Shown one piece after another: positions 34,326 through 42,511 of a stretch of 64,000 bases of DNA. This DNA comes from UBA10438 sp964432155 (GTDB lineage: Bacteria > Bacteroidota > Ignavibacteria > Kapaibacteriales > Kapaibacteriaceae): the NCBI GenBank assembly GCA_964432155.1, contig CAYSMF010000009.1, forward strand, positions 19,247 through 83,246. The letters are read 5' to 3'. The notes beneath the pieces were generated by a model, which saw only the letters and a list, made by a program, of their open reading frames with translations, searched no databases and had not been told where the DNA came from. Position 1 is the stretch's first letter; the number at the start of each line of letters is the position of its first letter. A program made the translations under genes and the position numbers.

Positions 34326-34994
34326 ATGAAGCACTCCCTGTATCTCATTGCGCTGGTTGTGGTTGCGTGCGCCGGCGCGGTGCCACTTGTGGCCCAGGTT
34401 ACCGTCGGTGGTACGGTGTATTCCCATGCACTTTCGCTCTCGGGCGATTATCCGGATGATCAGACAATCTCGACGCAGTTGGGGTACGGAATCGGCGCTG
34501 TGGTAGCCTATCACATCGCATCCGAGGTGGAGTTCATGATCGAGCCATCGTTCGATCTTCGGCGTGGCCGCATTACCGAAACGCTCCGCACATCGTCGTC
34601 GGAGGCCCCCTACGACACCACGCTTGCAACAATTCGTGTGTCATCGCTTGCTCTGCCGATTGGCGTGCGGATATGGTCGCACGCTCGAACATGGGTGTTT
34701 ACCAGTGGCATCATGATGCGCCTGGCAACCCATGGTACGCGTAAGGCAGGGGGCGGACAGGAAACGTCACTTGAGCGCGACCTGGCAAACGTTGAGGTAG
34801 GGTTGTATCTCGGGGCAGGATACCGGTTCAACATAGGTGAGCTTAGTGTGATGCCGGAGATCAGATACGAACAGGGAATCTCCAACGTTCTGCGTGGCAC
34901 ATCGGTACAAGGACTACCACCTGCACCGATCATGCGCACGAATGGCTTTGGGCTCCGCGTTGCGTGTCAGTATACCTTTGGGGGTGGCCAATGA
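34326..34994 (+). CDS. PorT-like outer-membrane beta-barrel protein
   Basis: The protein has 222 residues with a signal peptide ending VPLVAQ. The body alternates hydrophobic strands with Gly/Tyr and ends 'LRVACQYTFGG', typical of the outer-membrane beta-barrel family with ~8 strands common in Bacteroidota (PF13568-like). The role is unknown. An ATG at 34323 is directly adjacent; I prefer 34326 because of the very close -7 element. The next gene overlaps its stop as ATGA, so the two barrel-like proteins are probably made together. Confidence 0.72.
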   Translation: MKHSLYLIALVVVACAGAVPLVAQVTVGGTVYSHALSLSGDYPDDQTISTQLGYGIGAVVAYHIASEVEFMIEPSFDLRRGRITETLRTSSSEAPYDTTLATIRVSSLALPIGVRIWSHARTWVFTSGIMMRLATHGTRKAGGGQETSLERDLANVEVGLYLGAGYRFNIGELSVMPEIRYEQGISNVLRGTSVQGLPPAPIMRTNGFGLRVACQYTFGGGQ

Positions 34995-35965
34995 CAATCA
35001 TGCGTTTCATCCTCGCGTCATGCGTCGCACTCGTATGCGCACTCACCACAGCCTCACACACGGCCTATGCCAGCGACACTGCCGGTGAATCGGTGATTGG
35101 TCCGGTGTTGGGCGGACACCTCTTTCAGCCATTGGTTGGACATCAAATGCCGTTTGTGATGAGCTCCACGCGGCTTACGCTTGGTGGGGGTATCACGAGC
35201 AATCTCAAACTCCCGATCGTGCGCATTGGTCAGCGTATCGTACTTGCGCCCGAGGGAAGTCTTGCATTTATCGCTACCGGTGCAGAGCACGAACAACGTA
35301 TCAAGGACTGGCTCTCCGTATACGTTGGTGTTGATGTAGTTGGACGACTTGGTACCGATGTGAAGGCGCTGCTCAGTCAGGGCGTCAATGCCGTGACATC
35401 ATTTGATCTCGGCTGGAAGGTTCGTGCATATCGTTCCGAGCGTCTCATGTTGACGATGTCGCTTGATCTGGTCAATGGCAGCGTAACCACGGTGGATGTT
35501 GATCGATGGGTGCGTGGGATCGTCGATAGTGGTGGTGTGACATCGACGAATCCACTTGTTGATACGAAGCCAACAATTACCACTGGTCTGACCGCACATT
35601 GCGCCTATGCGGTGAGTGCTGCACTCGGGCTTACGGCGAATGTCTCTGGTGTGTATGGGGAGTCGGCCATTCGTGGCGGTGCGTCACAGATATTTATCAA
35701 TGCTGGAGCCACAGCGAATCTCGATTTCCGTCCACTCGTTGGCATACCGGTAGCGACAACGATTGGAATCGCCTACCGACAGAATCCGTCCGTTGATGAT
35801 GCCTCGACACGATCAAGTGCGCTTGTTGCTTCGATGCGTATTGGCACAACGGTATCCCAACACTTTGCGTTGGGTGCTCAGGTTAACGCACAGAATGGTG
35901 AAATAGGAAACGGCACCCACGTTCTTGCGATCGGGGGTGCCGTTGATATGCGATTCTACTACTAA
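34991..35965 (+). CDS. Exported protein, probable outer-membrane beta-barrel, unknown function
   Basis: The protein has 324 residues and starts with an ATGA overlap with the previous gene. It has a signal peptide (MTIMRFILASCVALVCAL, cleavage near TAYAS). The mature chain is a series of amphipathic strands rich in Gly, Thr and Val, and ends 'GGAVDMRFYY', with the terminal aromatic residue expected of a BAM-assembled barrel. I do not recognise a family. The paired arrangement with the preceding barrel suggests a shared envelope function. Confidence 0.68.
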   Translation: MTIMRFILASCVALVCALTTASHTAYASDTAGESVIGPVLGGHLFQPLVGHQMPFVMSSTRLTLGGGITSNLKLPIVRIGQRIVLAPEGSLAFIATGAEHEQRIKDWLSVYVGVDVVGRLGTDVKALLSQGVNAVTSFDLGWKVRAYRSERLMLTMSLDLVNGSVTTVDVDRWVRGIVDSGGVTSTNPLVDTKPTITTGLTAHCAYAVSAALGLTANVSGVYGESAIRGGASQIFINAGATANLDFRPLVGIPVATTIGIAYRQNPSVDDASTRSSALVASMRIGTTVSQHFALGAQVNAQNGEIGNGTHVLAIGGAVDMRFYY

Positions 35966-35975
35966 GCGTTGCGGC

Positions 35976-36149
35976 TTACTTTTCCTTGTCAGCTGCCACA
36001 GATGCTTGGTTGTACGGTGTGATCAACTTCTTGATCCCACTCGCAGCTTTGCGAGCTTGCGCTGCACCTTTCTTTGTTGTTGCGTTGTGTCCCTCTTGGA
36101 ACTGGGCAAACAGGGCAACGATTTGCTCGTAGAGCTCTTGCTTTGACAT
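35976..36149 (-). CDS. Small histone-H1-like (Hc1-type) basic protein
   Basis: The protein has 57 residues starting MSKQELYEQI at 36149 and ending at a TAA at 35976. The pattern of an acidic/hydrophobic first helix (ELYEQIVALFAQFQEG) followed by 'KKGAAQARKAASGIKKLI' resembles the small histone H1-like proteins of Bacteroidota and Chlamydiae Hc1 (the 'KGN.aAG.RvRk...ELkkL' pattern). These bind DNA and may compact the nucleoid. It stands alone, ten bases from the convergent barrel gene. On the minus strand a TATAAT sequence lies ~65 bases upstream, but I cannot pair it with a -35. Confidence 0.72.
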   Translation of the reverse strand: MSKQELYEQIVALFAQFQEGHNATTKKGAAQARKAASGIKKLITPYNQASVAADKEK

Positions 36150-36244
36150 TGCGGATTCCTCAGTGAAATGAACATTAAGCTCGTGATCGAGTCAGATCAC
36201 AGATCCATTATACGTACGAAATTCGGAATTGGCGCACTTGACTT

Positions 36245-37369
36245 TTACTCAAATGGATGATCGCGGACAGCTGGAATGCGCATCTTGATGAGCTTCTCAA
36301 TGTCGCGCAGCTGCGAGCGATCCTCTGGAGTTGCAAGTGTAAGTGCTACGCCAACGTTACCCGCACGACCTGTTCGGCCGATACGGTGGACGTAGGTTTC
36401 AGGTGATTCCGGTACGTCGTAATTCACCACATATGGTAGCGAGCTGATATCAATACCACGTGCTGCGATGTCTGTAGCGACAAGTACGCGCATGCGACCG
36501 TTCTTGAAATCTTGCAGTGCACGTTGACGAGCCATTTGTGACTTATCACCGTGGATCGCTGCTACGCGCATACCGACCTTCTCGAGGTCGCGAGCTACAC
36601 GGTCGGCACCACGCTTCGTGCGTGTGAACACGAGCACTGATCCCTCGAGATCTTCCTTGAGCAAGTGTGCAAGCAGTGCGCGCTTGTGATCGCGTTCTAC
36701 AAAGTACAGACGCTGATCAACCTTTTCCGTTGTTGGCTTCTCTGGCGTTACAGACACGTTCACAGGGTTTGTGAGGATCGTGTGTGCAAGCGAGCGAATT
36801 TCATTCGGCAGAGTTGCCGAGAAGAACAACGTCTGACGTTGTTCTGGGACAAGCTTGATGATTTGCTTGATCGATGGCATGAAGCCCATGTCGAGCATGC
36901 GGTCTGCCTCGTCGAGCACGAGCGTGTGGACCTTATCGAGACGAAGTGCACGGTGATCGATCACGTCGAGCAAGCGACCAGGTGTTGCGATGACGATGTC
37001 GACGCCACGGCGAATGTTATCAATCTGTGGACGGATGCTGACGCCACCGAGAAGAACAACAGTGCGAATACGCATGCCCTTTGCATAGGTCATGATATTC
37101 TCGTTGATCTGGATAGCAAGTTCACGTGTTGGTGCAAGAATGAGCACGCGCGGACCGAATTTAACCGGACCTTCGTTGAACAAGCGGTGAAGGATTGGCA
37201 AGCTGAATGCAGCTGTCTTGCCAGTACCTGTTTGGGCGATGCCAAACACGTCCTGACCCGTCATGACAACGGGAATAGCTTGCTCTTGAATTGGTGTGGG
37301 TGTTACATACCCAGCGTTGTGTACGGCCTTTTCAAGTGGCGCGCACAATTTCAAATCGGCAAAGGTCAT
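36245..37369 (-). CDS. DEAD-box ATP-dependent RNA helicase (RhlE-like)
   Basis: The protein has 374 residues. Its motifs are Q motif 'YVTPTPIQEQAIP', I 'AQTGTGKT', Ia 'PTRELAIQ', II 'VLDEADRMLDMG', III 'FSATLP', V 'ATDIAARGID' and VI 'HRIGRTGRAG'. It matches the RhlE/RhlB group but stops soon after the core, without the basic C-terminal tail of most RhlE proteins. It probably acts in RNA turnover or ribosome assembly, especially in the cold. A strong AGGAGG precedes the start, and a small inverted repeat spans the start codon. The leader is about 145 bases. Confidence 0.93.
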   Translation of the reverse strand: MTFADLKLCAPLEKAVHNAGYVTPTPIQEQAIPVVMTGQDVFGIAQTGTGKTAAFSLPILHRLFNEGPVKFGPRVLILAPTRELAIQINENIMTYAKGMRIRTVVLLGGVSIRPQIDNIRRGVDIVIATPGRLLDVIDHRALRLDKVHTLVLDEADRMLDMGFMPSIKQIIKLVPEQRQTLFFSATLPNEIRSLAHTILTNPVNVSVTPEKPTTEKVDQRLYFVERDHKRALLAHLLKEDLEGSVLVFTRTKRGADRVARDLEKVGMRVAAIHGDKSQMARQRALQDFKNGRMRVLVATDIAARGIDISSLPYVVNYDVPESPETYVHRIGRTGRAGNVGVALTLATPEDRSQLRDIEKLIKMRIPAVRDHPFE

Positions 37370-37383
37370 TGACCTTTCCTCCT
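37361..37383 (-). promoter_or_regulatory. AGGAGG ribosome-binding site and hairpin across the DEAD-box start codon
   Basis: The minus strand reads AGGAGG (37378-37383), then AAAGGT-CAATG-ACCTTT. The 6-bp stem puts the ATG in the loop, eight bases after an unusually strong Shine-Dalgarno for this genome. This could modulate initiation; the stem is weak. Confidence 0.45.
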
Positions 37384-37520
37384 ATGTAATGGGAACTATG
37401 TCGGTCGAGATCTCTCGCGCAGATTGCTTGTCTGCCAGTTGCGACCGAATTCACCAAAAACACAGGGGAGGACGGAGCAGAGAGAAACGTAACCGTGATG
37501 CTTACCGCATCGTTGACGCA

Positions 37521-37528
37521 CAAAGGTA
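37521..37528 (-). promoter_or_regulatory. Promoter -7 element for the DEAD-box helicase gene
   Basis: The minus strand reads TACCTTTG (TAnnTTTG). It implies a ~145-base 5' leader, which is long for this window. I see nothing else in the 260-base gap 37370-37629 apart from the opposing osmC start region. Confidence 0.5.
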
Positions 37529-37629
37529 CGAAGAATTGTCTTTGTGACGTTTATCACGCCACAACTAGCGTGCCAAGTGTGAGTTTTGTATGCGATGAAG
37601 CAACCATTGTCTGATACAGGAACACCATC

Positions 37630-38049
37630 ATGACTACACATCATAGCAGCGTTGACTGGAAACACGGTCTCACGTTCGATGCGCATCAGAATGAACAGAC
37701 GTTCACGCTAGTGTCGTCGACACACGGTGAAGATGCGGAACCCGGCATCAGTCCGAAGAACATGTTGTTGACCGCGCTGGCAGGCTGCACTGCGATGGAT
37801 GTGGCATCGCTCCTGCCGAAGATGCGCGTTCCATTTACATCACTCCGTGTGCGTGTCGATGGACACCTTACGGACGAGCATCCTCGCGTGTATGAACGCA
37901 TTCACATGGTCTACGAGGTTGGCACATCCGATGAGTTTCGTCCGCAAGTAGAACGCGCAATTGCGAAGTCAACGGAAACCTACTGTGGTGTGCATGCAAT
38001 GCTGAGCAAGGGCTCAACGATCACGCACGATCTTGTCTTCGTCGGCTGA
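37630..38049 (+). CDS. OsmC/Ohr-family peroxiredoxin-like protein
   Basis: The protein has 139 residues. Both redox cysteines of the OsmC family are present: C53 in 'TALAGCTAMDV' and C119 in 'TETYCGVHAML'. These enzymes reduce organic hydroperoxides with a dithiol partner. It overlaps the convergent DsbA-like gene by 36 bases, so their 3' ends are mutually constrained. The short first domain and the 'YCGVHAML' ending are closer to the general OsmC/YhfA group than to Ohr. Confidence 0.9.
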   Translation: MTTHHSSVDWKHGLTFDAHQNEQTFTLVSSTHGEDAEPGISPKNMLLTALAGCTAMDVASLLPKMRVPFTSLRVRVDGHLTDEHPRVYERIHMVYEVGTSDEFRPQVERAIAKSTETYCGVHAMLSKGSTITHDLVFVG

Positions 38050-38694
38050 GTCGCGACGACCAAGCACGGATTGGAGCATCATATCGAGTTCGTCAAATGG
38101 TGCGAACCCGTATGACAGCACATGCACATTGTCGTTGTGTTCAAGCAGAAGCGTAGGGAAGCCTTCGATACCAAGCGACTGAACATACTCGAACTCGTCG
38201 TTGAGCGCGTCCGACATTTGTTCGGATGACATCAGCGTGAGAAAGCTCTCGGGCTCAATGTCGAATGCAATAGCCATGCGCCGATACGTGTCGCTTTCAT
38301 TCAGATCAAGTCCATCGCGATATAGCGCTTGATGCAGCCAGTGCGCCGCAGCGAGCGATGCATCGGGATGCAATGCTCGATAGCTCAGGAGCGCAAGACC
38401 AGGCATACGCGAGTCCAGCATCATCGAGCCATCAGGCAGTACCTGCGTGAGGAACCGTTCGCCAAAGGTTACGCCACAGCGGTCTTCGATCGTGCGATAG
38501 GACGATGCGATCAATTCAGCTTTCGCTGCGATGGGTTGTACCCGATCGCCAGTGAGCATGCCGCCAGCGTACACATGCAGGTCGAGTGCCGACCCCCACG
38601 CGCGATGGAGCCGCGCTAGCGTTGGCTCGAAGCCAAAGCACCAACCGCAGAGCGTATCCTGAAAGTAATGGAGTGCCGGACGTTCGACGATCAT
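38014..38694 (-). CDS. DsbA-family (FrnE-like) thiol oxidoreductase
   Basis: The protein has 226 residues with no signal peptide and the active site C16-GW-C19 near the N-terminus ('TLCGWCFGFEP'). The helical insertion domain and late 'IEGFPTLLLEHND' cis-proline loop fit the DsbA/2-hydroxychromene isomerase group. The absence of a leader suggests a cytoplasmic FrnE-like role in redox stress. Its start overlaps the icd stop (ATGA), and its 3' end overlaps osmC, so two thiol-redox genes meet tail to tail. Confidence 0.86.
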   Translation of the reverse strand: MIVERPALHYFQDTLCGWCFGFEPTLARLHRAWGSALDLHVYAGGMLTGDRVQPIAAKAELIASSYRTIEDRCGVTFGERFLTQVLPDGSMMLDSRMPGLALLSYRALHPDASLAAAHWLHQALYRDGLDLNESDTYRRMAIAFDIEPESFLTLMSSEQMSDALNDEFEYVQSLGIEGFPTLLLEHNDNVHVLSYGFAPFDELDMMLQSVLGRRDSADEDKIVRDR

Positions 38695-39920
38695 GCAAGA
38701 CGCTTGCTGAGTTCCTGATCAAGCGCGTCAAGGAACTCCTCTGTGTAGAGGTAGTGCTCGCCGTGATTGACCTTATTGCCGTAGATACATACAGCAAGGT
38801 CCTTCGTCATGCGACCGCTTTCGACGACGTCGACGCATACGCGTTCGAGTGTCTGGCAGAAGTTGATGAGCGCTTCGTTGTTGTCAAGGCGCCCACGGAA
38901 CTCAAGTCCGCGTGTCCATGCGAAGATCGACGCAATCGGATTCGTCGATGTCGGCTTGCCCTTCTGGTGCTCGCGATAGTGGCGCGTCACAGTGCCGTGC
39001 GCTGCCTCGGCCTCCATCGTTCCGCCATCTGGCGTGACAAGTGTTGACGTCATCATGCCCAGCGAACCGAAACCTTGCGCGACCGTATCGCTTTGAACGT
39101 CACCGTCGTAATTCTTACATGCCCATACAAAGTTGCCGTTCCACTTCAGTGCGGCTGCAACCATGTCGTCGATGAGTCGGTGTTCGTAGGTGATTCCTGC
39201 TTCGGCAAACTGCGCTGCGAATTCCGCATCGAACACCTCTTGGAAGATGTCCTTGAAGCGTCCGTCGTACTTTTTGAGAATCGTGTTCTTTGTCGACAAG
39301 TAGAGCGGCCAGCGCTTCATGAGCGCCTGATTCATGCAGGCGCGTGCGAAGCCACGGATTGAGTCGTCAGTGTTGTACATCGCCAGTGCGACACCATCAC
39401 CCTTAAAGTCGTACACATCGAACGACTGCACATCAGAACCATCTTCAGGCGTAAAGGTAATCGTCAGCTTGCCCTTGCCCTTTGTCACGAAGTCTGTAGC
39501 ACGATACTGATCACCGAATGCGTGGCGACCAATGCAGATTGGTGCAGTCCAGTTCGGAACCAATCGCGGAACGTTTGTGCATACGATCGGCTCGCGGAAC
39601 ACTGTTCCATCAAGGATGTTACGAATCGTACCGTTCGGCGACTTCCACATCTTCTTCAGGCCGAATTCAGCAACGCGTGCTTCATCAGGTGTGATCGTTG
39701 CACACTTGATACCAACGTTGTACTTCTTTATCGCCTCGGCGGCATCAATCGTTACCTGATCATTCGTCGCATCACGGTGTTCGATACCAAGATCGTAGTA
39801 CTTGATGTCGAGCTCAAGGTAGGGGAGAATCAACTTGTCCTTGATGAACTTCCAGATGATGCGCGTCATTTCGTCGCCATCAAGCTCGACGACTGGGTTG
39901 GTAACCTTGATTTTTGCCAT
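38691..39920 (-). CDS. icd: NADP-dependent isocitrate dehydrogenase, eukaryote-like (type II) form
   Basis: The protein has 409 residues and begins 'KITVTNPVVELDGDEMTRII'-like (here KIKVTNPVVELDGDEMTRI). It contains 'KSPNGTIRNILDGTVFREPI', 'LIDDMVAAALKWNGNFVWAC' in the Mg/NADP site region, and 'EAEAAHGTVTRHYREHQKG'. These are the signatures of the homodimeric IDH1/2-like class, which differs from the E. coli enzyme. It produces 2-oxoglutarate and NADPH in the TCA cycle. The DsbA-like gene is coupled downstream, which may link NADPH supply and thiol redox, though only by context. Confidence 0.96.
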   Translation of the reverse strand: MAKIKVTNPVVELDGDEMTRIIWKFIKDKLILPYLELDIKYYDLGIEHRDATNDQVTIDAAEAIKKYNVGIKCATITPDEARVAEFGLKKMWKSPNGTIRNILDGTVFREPIVCTNVPRLVPNWTAPICIGRHAFGDQYRATDFVTKGKGKLTITFTPEDGSDVQSFDVYDFKGDGVALAMYNTDDSIRGFARACMNQALMKRWPLYLSTKNTILKKYDGRFKDIFQEVFDAEFAAQFAEAGITYEHRLIDDMVAAALKWNGNFVWACKNYDGDVQSDTVAQGFGSLGMMTSTLVTPDGGTMEAEAAHGTVTRHYREHQKGKPTSTNPIASIFAWTRGLEFRGRLDNNEALINFCQTLERVCVDVVESGRMTKDLAVCIYGNKVNHGEHYLYTEEFLDALDQELSKRLA

Positions 39921-40017
39921 GGGGCGTGCGGAGTTGGGTACAACAAGTGAAAAAGCTCTGCAATCTACGGCAGGGCTGGAGATTTGCCGATGAGAATACG
40001 TTCATCAATCTGCGCTG

Positions 40018-40953
40018 CTAGCGCTTGAGGATGTCTTCTGCGGCATCAAGGGCCGAAATGATCGCCCCCTCGACACGTGAACCGCCAAATGCATCGCCAA
40101 TGACGATGAGCGGGGGCTGGTCGACAGCACGCAGGAATGTAGACTCGGTGGTCGTGATTGGGCGACTAAACTTCCAGGCGTGTACGTCGATGTCGGTGAC
40201 TCCTTCGAGTGCGTCGCCGAACACACAGGCTGCGAGGTGCTTGGCAACATCACTTCGATCGGTATCCCACATACGCTCGGAGAATTCGGGAGTCGCATGA
40301 ATGGTATAGGCAGGAGATTCCGAGATGCCCTTGTCGTAGTTATCGCCAATGTAGGCGACGTCCGGGTGCGTTATTGCCCGCACATCATGTGGAGATGTTC
40401 TTCGTACAAGTGATGCAATGCAGCGTTCGTACGTGATCGATGCTAGGACTGTATGCACGTGTTCATTCAGCACCACGTTGCCGTTGCTGAGTAGTTGTAC
40501 TGTCTGAGGCACAGGTGCACTGGAGACAATAGCATTGGCGGTGAAGTTGCTGCCATCAGCGCACCGAACGGTCCATGACGTGCCGTCGTGTTCGAGTGAT
40601 GTCACTTCCATGCTTGTTCGGACATCCGAGCCTGCCGCTACTGCTGCAACGATGCTCGACATGCCATACACACCGCAATAGCGTGGCAGACCATCACTGC
40701 TTGCACGGAACCACTCACGTACGACGCCGTCGGCGACAAGCTGTGCAAACATCTTCTGGACGCGTTCATCGCGCACAGTAATGAACTGTGCGCCGTGATC
40801 GTACCGCACGCCCTCGCGTCGACGTGTCGACATCCGTCCGCCGACTCCACGCCCCTTATCAAGCACGAGCGTATGCTTGCCGGCTGCAGTGAGAAGTTGT
40901 GCGAGTGTAACGCCGGAAATGCCGGCTCCAATGATGATGATGTCGAAGTGCAA
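40018..40953 (-). CDS. Renalase-like FAD-dependent NAD(P)H oxidoreductase
   Basis: The protein has 311 residues. It starts with the dinucleotide-binding motif 'IIIIGAGISGVTLAQLL' and continues 'VLDKGRGVGGRMSTRR' and 'YDHGAQFITVRD', the pattern of bacterial renalase and related NAD(P)-binding flavoproteins. The C-terminal FAD motif 'PPLIVIGDAFGGSRVEGAI' is intact. Bacterial renalases oxidise off-pathway dihydro-NAD(P) isomers, and that is a reasonable but unproved role. It is monocistronic between icd and the divergent PEGA lipoprotein. Confidence 0.85.
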   Translation of the reverse strand: MHFDIIIIGAGISGVTLAQLLTAAGKHTLVLDKGRGVGGRMSTRRREGVRYDHGAQFITVRDERVQKMFAQLVADGVVREWFRASSDGLPRYCGVYGMSSIVAAVAAGSDVRTSMEVTSLEHDGTSWTVRCADGSNFTANAIVSSAPVPQTVQLLSNGNVVLNEHVHTVLASITYERCIASLVRRTSPHDVRAITHPDVAYIGDNYDKGISESPAYTIHATPEFSERMWDTDRSDVAKHLAACVFGDALEGVTDIDVHAWKFSRPITTTESTFLRAVDQPPLIVIGDAFGGSRVEGAIISALDAAEDILKR

Positions 40954-41016
40954 GAGGTGCTGGCCGTATATTGTGTGCGCAAGTTACCAACGTTCATTCA
41001 TTCAGTTGAGGCTGCC

Positions 41017-41370
41017 ATGTCGACACAGTTTGTACGCATTGTCGCGAGCATCTTGCTCGTATCGTTTGTCATGATCGGATGCTCGAGCACAACGCTCATT
41101 ACATCAGATCCTCCTGGAGCAAAGCTCTCCATTAACGGCGTGTCGGTAGGGAAGACGCCATATACGCACTCAGATACGCGTATCGTTGGCTCGACGCTGT
41201 TGATCAAGCTTGAGAAGGACGGCTACGAGACGCTGAACACGTCGATCTCACGTGACGAACGTGTTGACGTGGGTGCGATTGTCGGCGGAATCTTCTTCCT
41301 TGTGCCGTTCCTGTGGACGATGCAGTACAACCCGCAGCATAGCTACGAGCTGTCGCCGCTGAAGAAGTAG
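41017..41370 (+). CDS. PEGA-domain lipoprotein
   Basis: The protein has 117 residues from MSTQFVRIVASI. The signal ends in a lipobox at 'FVMIGC'. The mature part begins 'ITSDPPGAKLSINGVSVGKTPY', a textbook PEGA domain, and ends with a hydrophobic segment 'VGGIFFLVPFLW' that could re-enter the membrane. PEGA domains are surface or periplasmic modules of uncertain role. The same frame is open for 74 codons upstream, but that stretch is antisense to the renalase-like gene and has no signal sequence. A repeat array with a terminator hairpin follows. Confidence 0.83.
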   Translation: MSTQFVRIVASILLVSFVMIGCSSTTLITSDPPGAKLSINGVSVGKTPYTHSDTRIVGSTLLIKLEKDGYETLNTSISRDERVDVGAIVGGIFFLVPFLWTMQYNPQHSYELSPLKK

Positions 41371-41396
41371 TATCGACCCTATGTGGTCGATACCTT

Positions 41397-41509
41397 ACCC
41401 CTTACGGGCGATGTCTGCAACCCGCACGGGCGACCACATTTGGCGCAAACCCGCAAGGGCCACATTTATAACCCGTACGGGCGACCACATAGGGTCGCCC
41501 GTACGGGTT
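41397..41509. repeat. Four degenerate copies of a CCCGYACGGGCGACCACAT-type repeat
   Basis: Units begin near 41397, 41419, 41448 and 41470. Each has the form 'ACCC-GnACGGGCG-ACCACAT' with variation, and the last is extended into a perfect inverted repeat. A related inverted copy of the 'CGACCACATAGGGTCG' part sits at 41373-41388. The 14-mer CGCCCGTACGGGTT of the last unit recurs at 53725-53738, so this is a dispersed family rather than a local accident. Confidence 0.8.
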
Positions 41510-41516
41510 TTCATTT
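41470..41516 (+). terminator. Strong hairpin terminator after the PEGA lipoprotein
   Basis: A 17-bp perfect stem (41470-41486 with 41493-41509) encloses a six-base loop and is followed by TTTCATTTCATTT. It is formed by the last unit of the repeat array. On the minus strand no U tract follows, so it mainly serves the plus strand. Confidence 0.78.
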
Positions 41517-41522
41517 CATTTG

Positions 41523-41596
41523 CGGCCTCGAGAGGAATCGAACCTCCGACCCACGCTTTAGGAAAGCGTCGCTCTATCCGACTGAGCTACGAGGCC
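41523..41596 (-). tRNA. tRNA-Arg (anticodon CCU)
   Basis: The minus strand folds as a 74-base cloverleaf: acceptor GGCCTCG/CGAGGCC, D arm with AGCTCAGTCGGATAGAGC, anticodon stem ACGCT/AGCGT with loop TTCCTAA (anticodon CCT), and T arm GGAGGTTCGATTCCTC. The discriminator base is G and CCA is not encoded. It lies just downstream of the smg gene on the same strand. Confidence 0.95.
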
Positions 41597-41617
41597 GTGC
41601 ACAGAATGTGCTGCGAA

Positions 41618-42082
41618 TTAGTTGACAGAGTCGCTACCAAGGAGCGAGCTGCGATTACCGCTCGGGAGCAGAGGATTCTGATTCATAATGTATGCGGTAA
41701 TGAGCGACTTCATTTCGTGCGCTCCAACATGACGGTCGTGTCCCATCACGACGGCACGCTCAAGAAGATTCTCAACATCCTCTGATGCGAGGAAGCCATG
41801 CTCGTGATACGTCATCAGCATGCCCCATGCCTCTGGCGAGAGAAGCTCGCGTTCGATGCCATGCAGAATGCGGAAACCGTCGTGATCGATACCCTCGAGC
41901 TCATCGCGATCTGCGCGACGTTCGATCATCCATGAAATCGCAGCAGCGATTTCAGAATCGGTGTACCCTTGGTCGTGCAATTGTCGCGTGTCGATCGATG
42001 CAAGCGCTGCCCCAGCCATGTGGCCGGTGATTAGATCAGCGATGATGTCGAGTACACGTTCAACAGAGTACTGAGTGTTCAT
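41618..42082 (-). CDS. Smg/DUF494 family protein
   Basis: The protein has 154 residues. The order of segments, 'VLDIIADLITGHM...GYTDSEIAAAISWM' then 'GFRILHGIERELLSPEAWGML...LLERAVVM...HEMKSLITAYIMN', parallels E. coli Smg ('[21 protein letters not shown]...VIERVLAL...DLKWVVLMVLFN'). Smg is encoded near tRNA-modification and dprA genes in proteobacteria but its function is unknown. Here it follows ybeY by 14 bases in an operon and precedes tRNA-Arg. Confidence 0.8.
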   Translation of the reverse strand: MNTQYSVERVLDIIADLITGHMAGAALASIDTRQLHDQGYTDSEIAAAISWMIERRADRDELEGIDHDGFRILHGIERELLSPEAWGMLMTYHEHGFLASEDVENLLERAVVMGHDRHVGAHEMKSLITAYIMNQNPLLPSGNRSSLLGSDSVN

Positions 42083-42096
42083 AGGCAGGGTGGTGG

Positions 42097-42510
42097 TTAT
42101 CCAGCGGTGATAAACTTGCTCTCGAGCTTGTGCATTGCTGCGCGGTCCTCGAGTGTCGCATCATCGTATCCAAGCAGATGCAACGCTCCATGGACAGCAA
42201 GCCGACAGAGTTCATTGACGACGGTCACGCCGTATTCGTTTGCTTGACGTCTGGCCGTCTCCAAAGAGACGTAGATTTCGCCGTACAACGGTTGCTCGTC
42301 GAGTGGGAATGTGATTACGTCGGTTGCGTAATCATGCTGGAGGTATTGCTTGTTGAGTGTCCGAATGCGACGATCGGAGAGCAGAATGATGTCAATGTTC
42401 GCGTGCTTGACCTTGTGCGACTTCAAGCAAGCGTCAACAGAGGCAATCATTTCGGCGCGTCCACGATAGCGCGCTCCAGAGGCATTGGTGATGCGTACAG
42501 TACGTGCCAT
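42097..42510 (-). CDS. ybeY: Endoribonuclease YbeY (rRNA maturation factor)
   Basis: The protein has 137 residues with 'LNKQYLQHDYATDVITFPL' and 'GEIYVSLETARRQA' and the metal site 'LAVHGALHLLGYDD'. YbeY trims the 16S rRNA 3' end and takes part in ribosome quality control. The E. coli metal site is H-x3-H-x5-H. Here the third position is Asp (GYDDAT rather than GYDH), a variant also common in Bacteroidota. It sits one base after the preceding gene's stop in a four-gene operon. Confidence 0.92.
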   Translation of the reverse strand: MARTVRITNASGARYRGRAEMIASVDACLKSHKVKHANIDIILLSDRRIRTLNKQYLQHDYATDVITFPLDEQPLYGEIYVSLETARRQANEYGVTVVNELCRLAVHGALHLLGYDDATLEDRAAMHKLESKFITAG

Positions 42511-42511
42511 G

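Noticed and set aside
40795..41016. N-terminal extension of the PEGA lipoprotein
   Set aside because: The 74 upstream codons are antisense to the renalase-like gene and would bury the lipoprotein signal. The start at 41017 gives a proper lipobox.
41397..41509. A CRISPR array
   Set aside because: The units are irregular, spacing varies, and the whole block is only ~110 bases with no constant-length spacers or cas genes.
42097..42510. Loss of function of YbeY through the missing third metal ligand
   Set aside because: Asp at this position with otherwise intact motifs is common in the phylum, so I do not treat it as an inactive gene.
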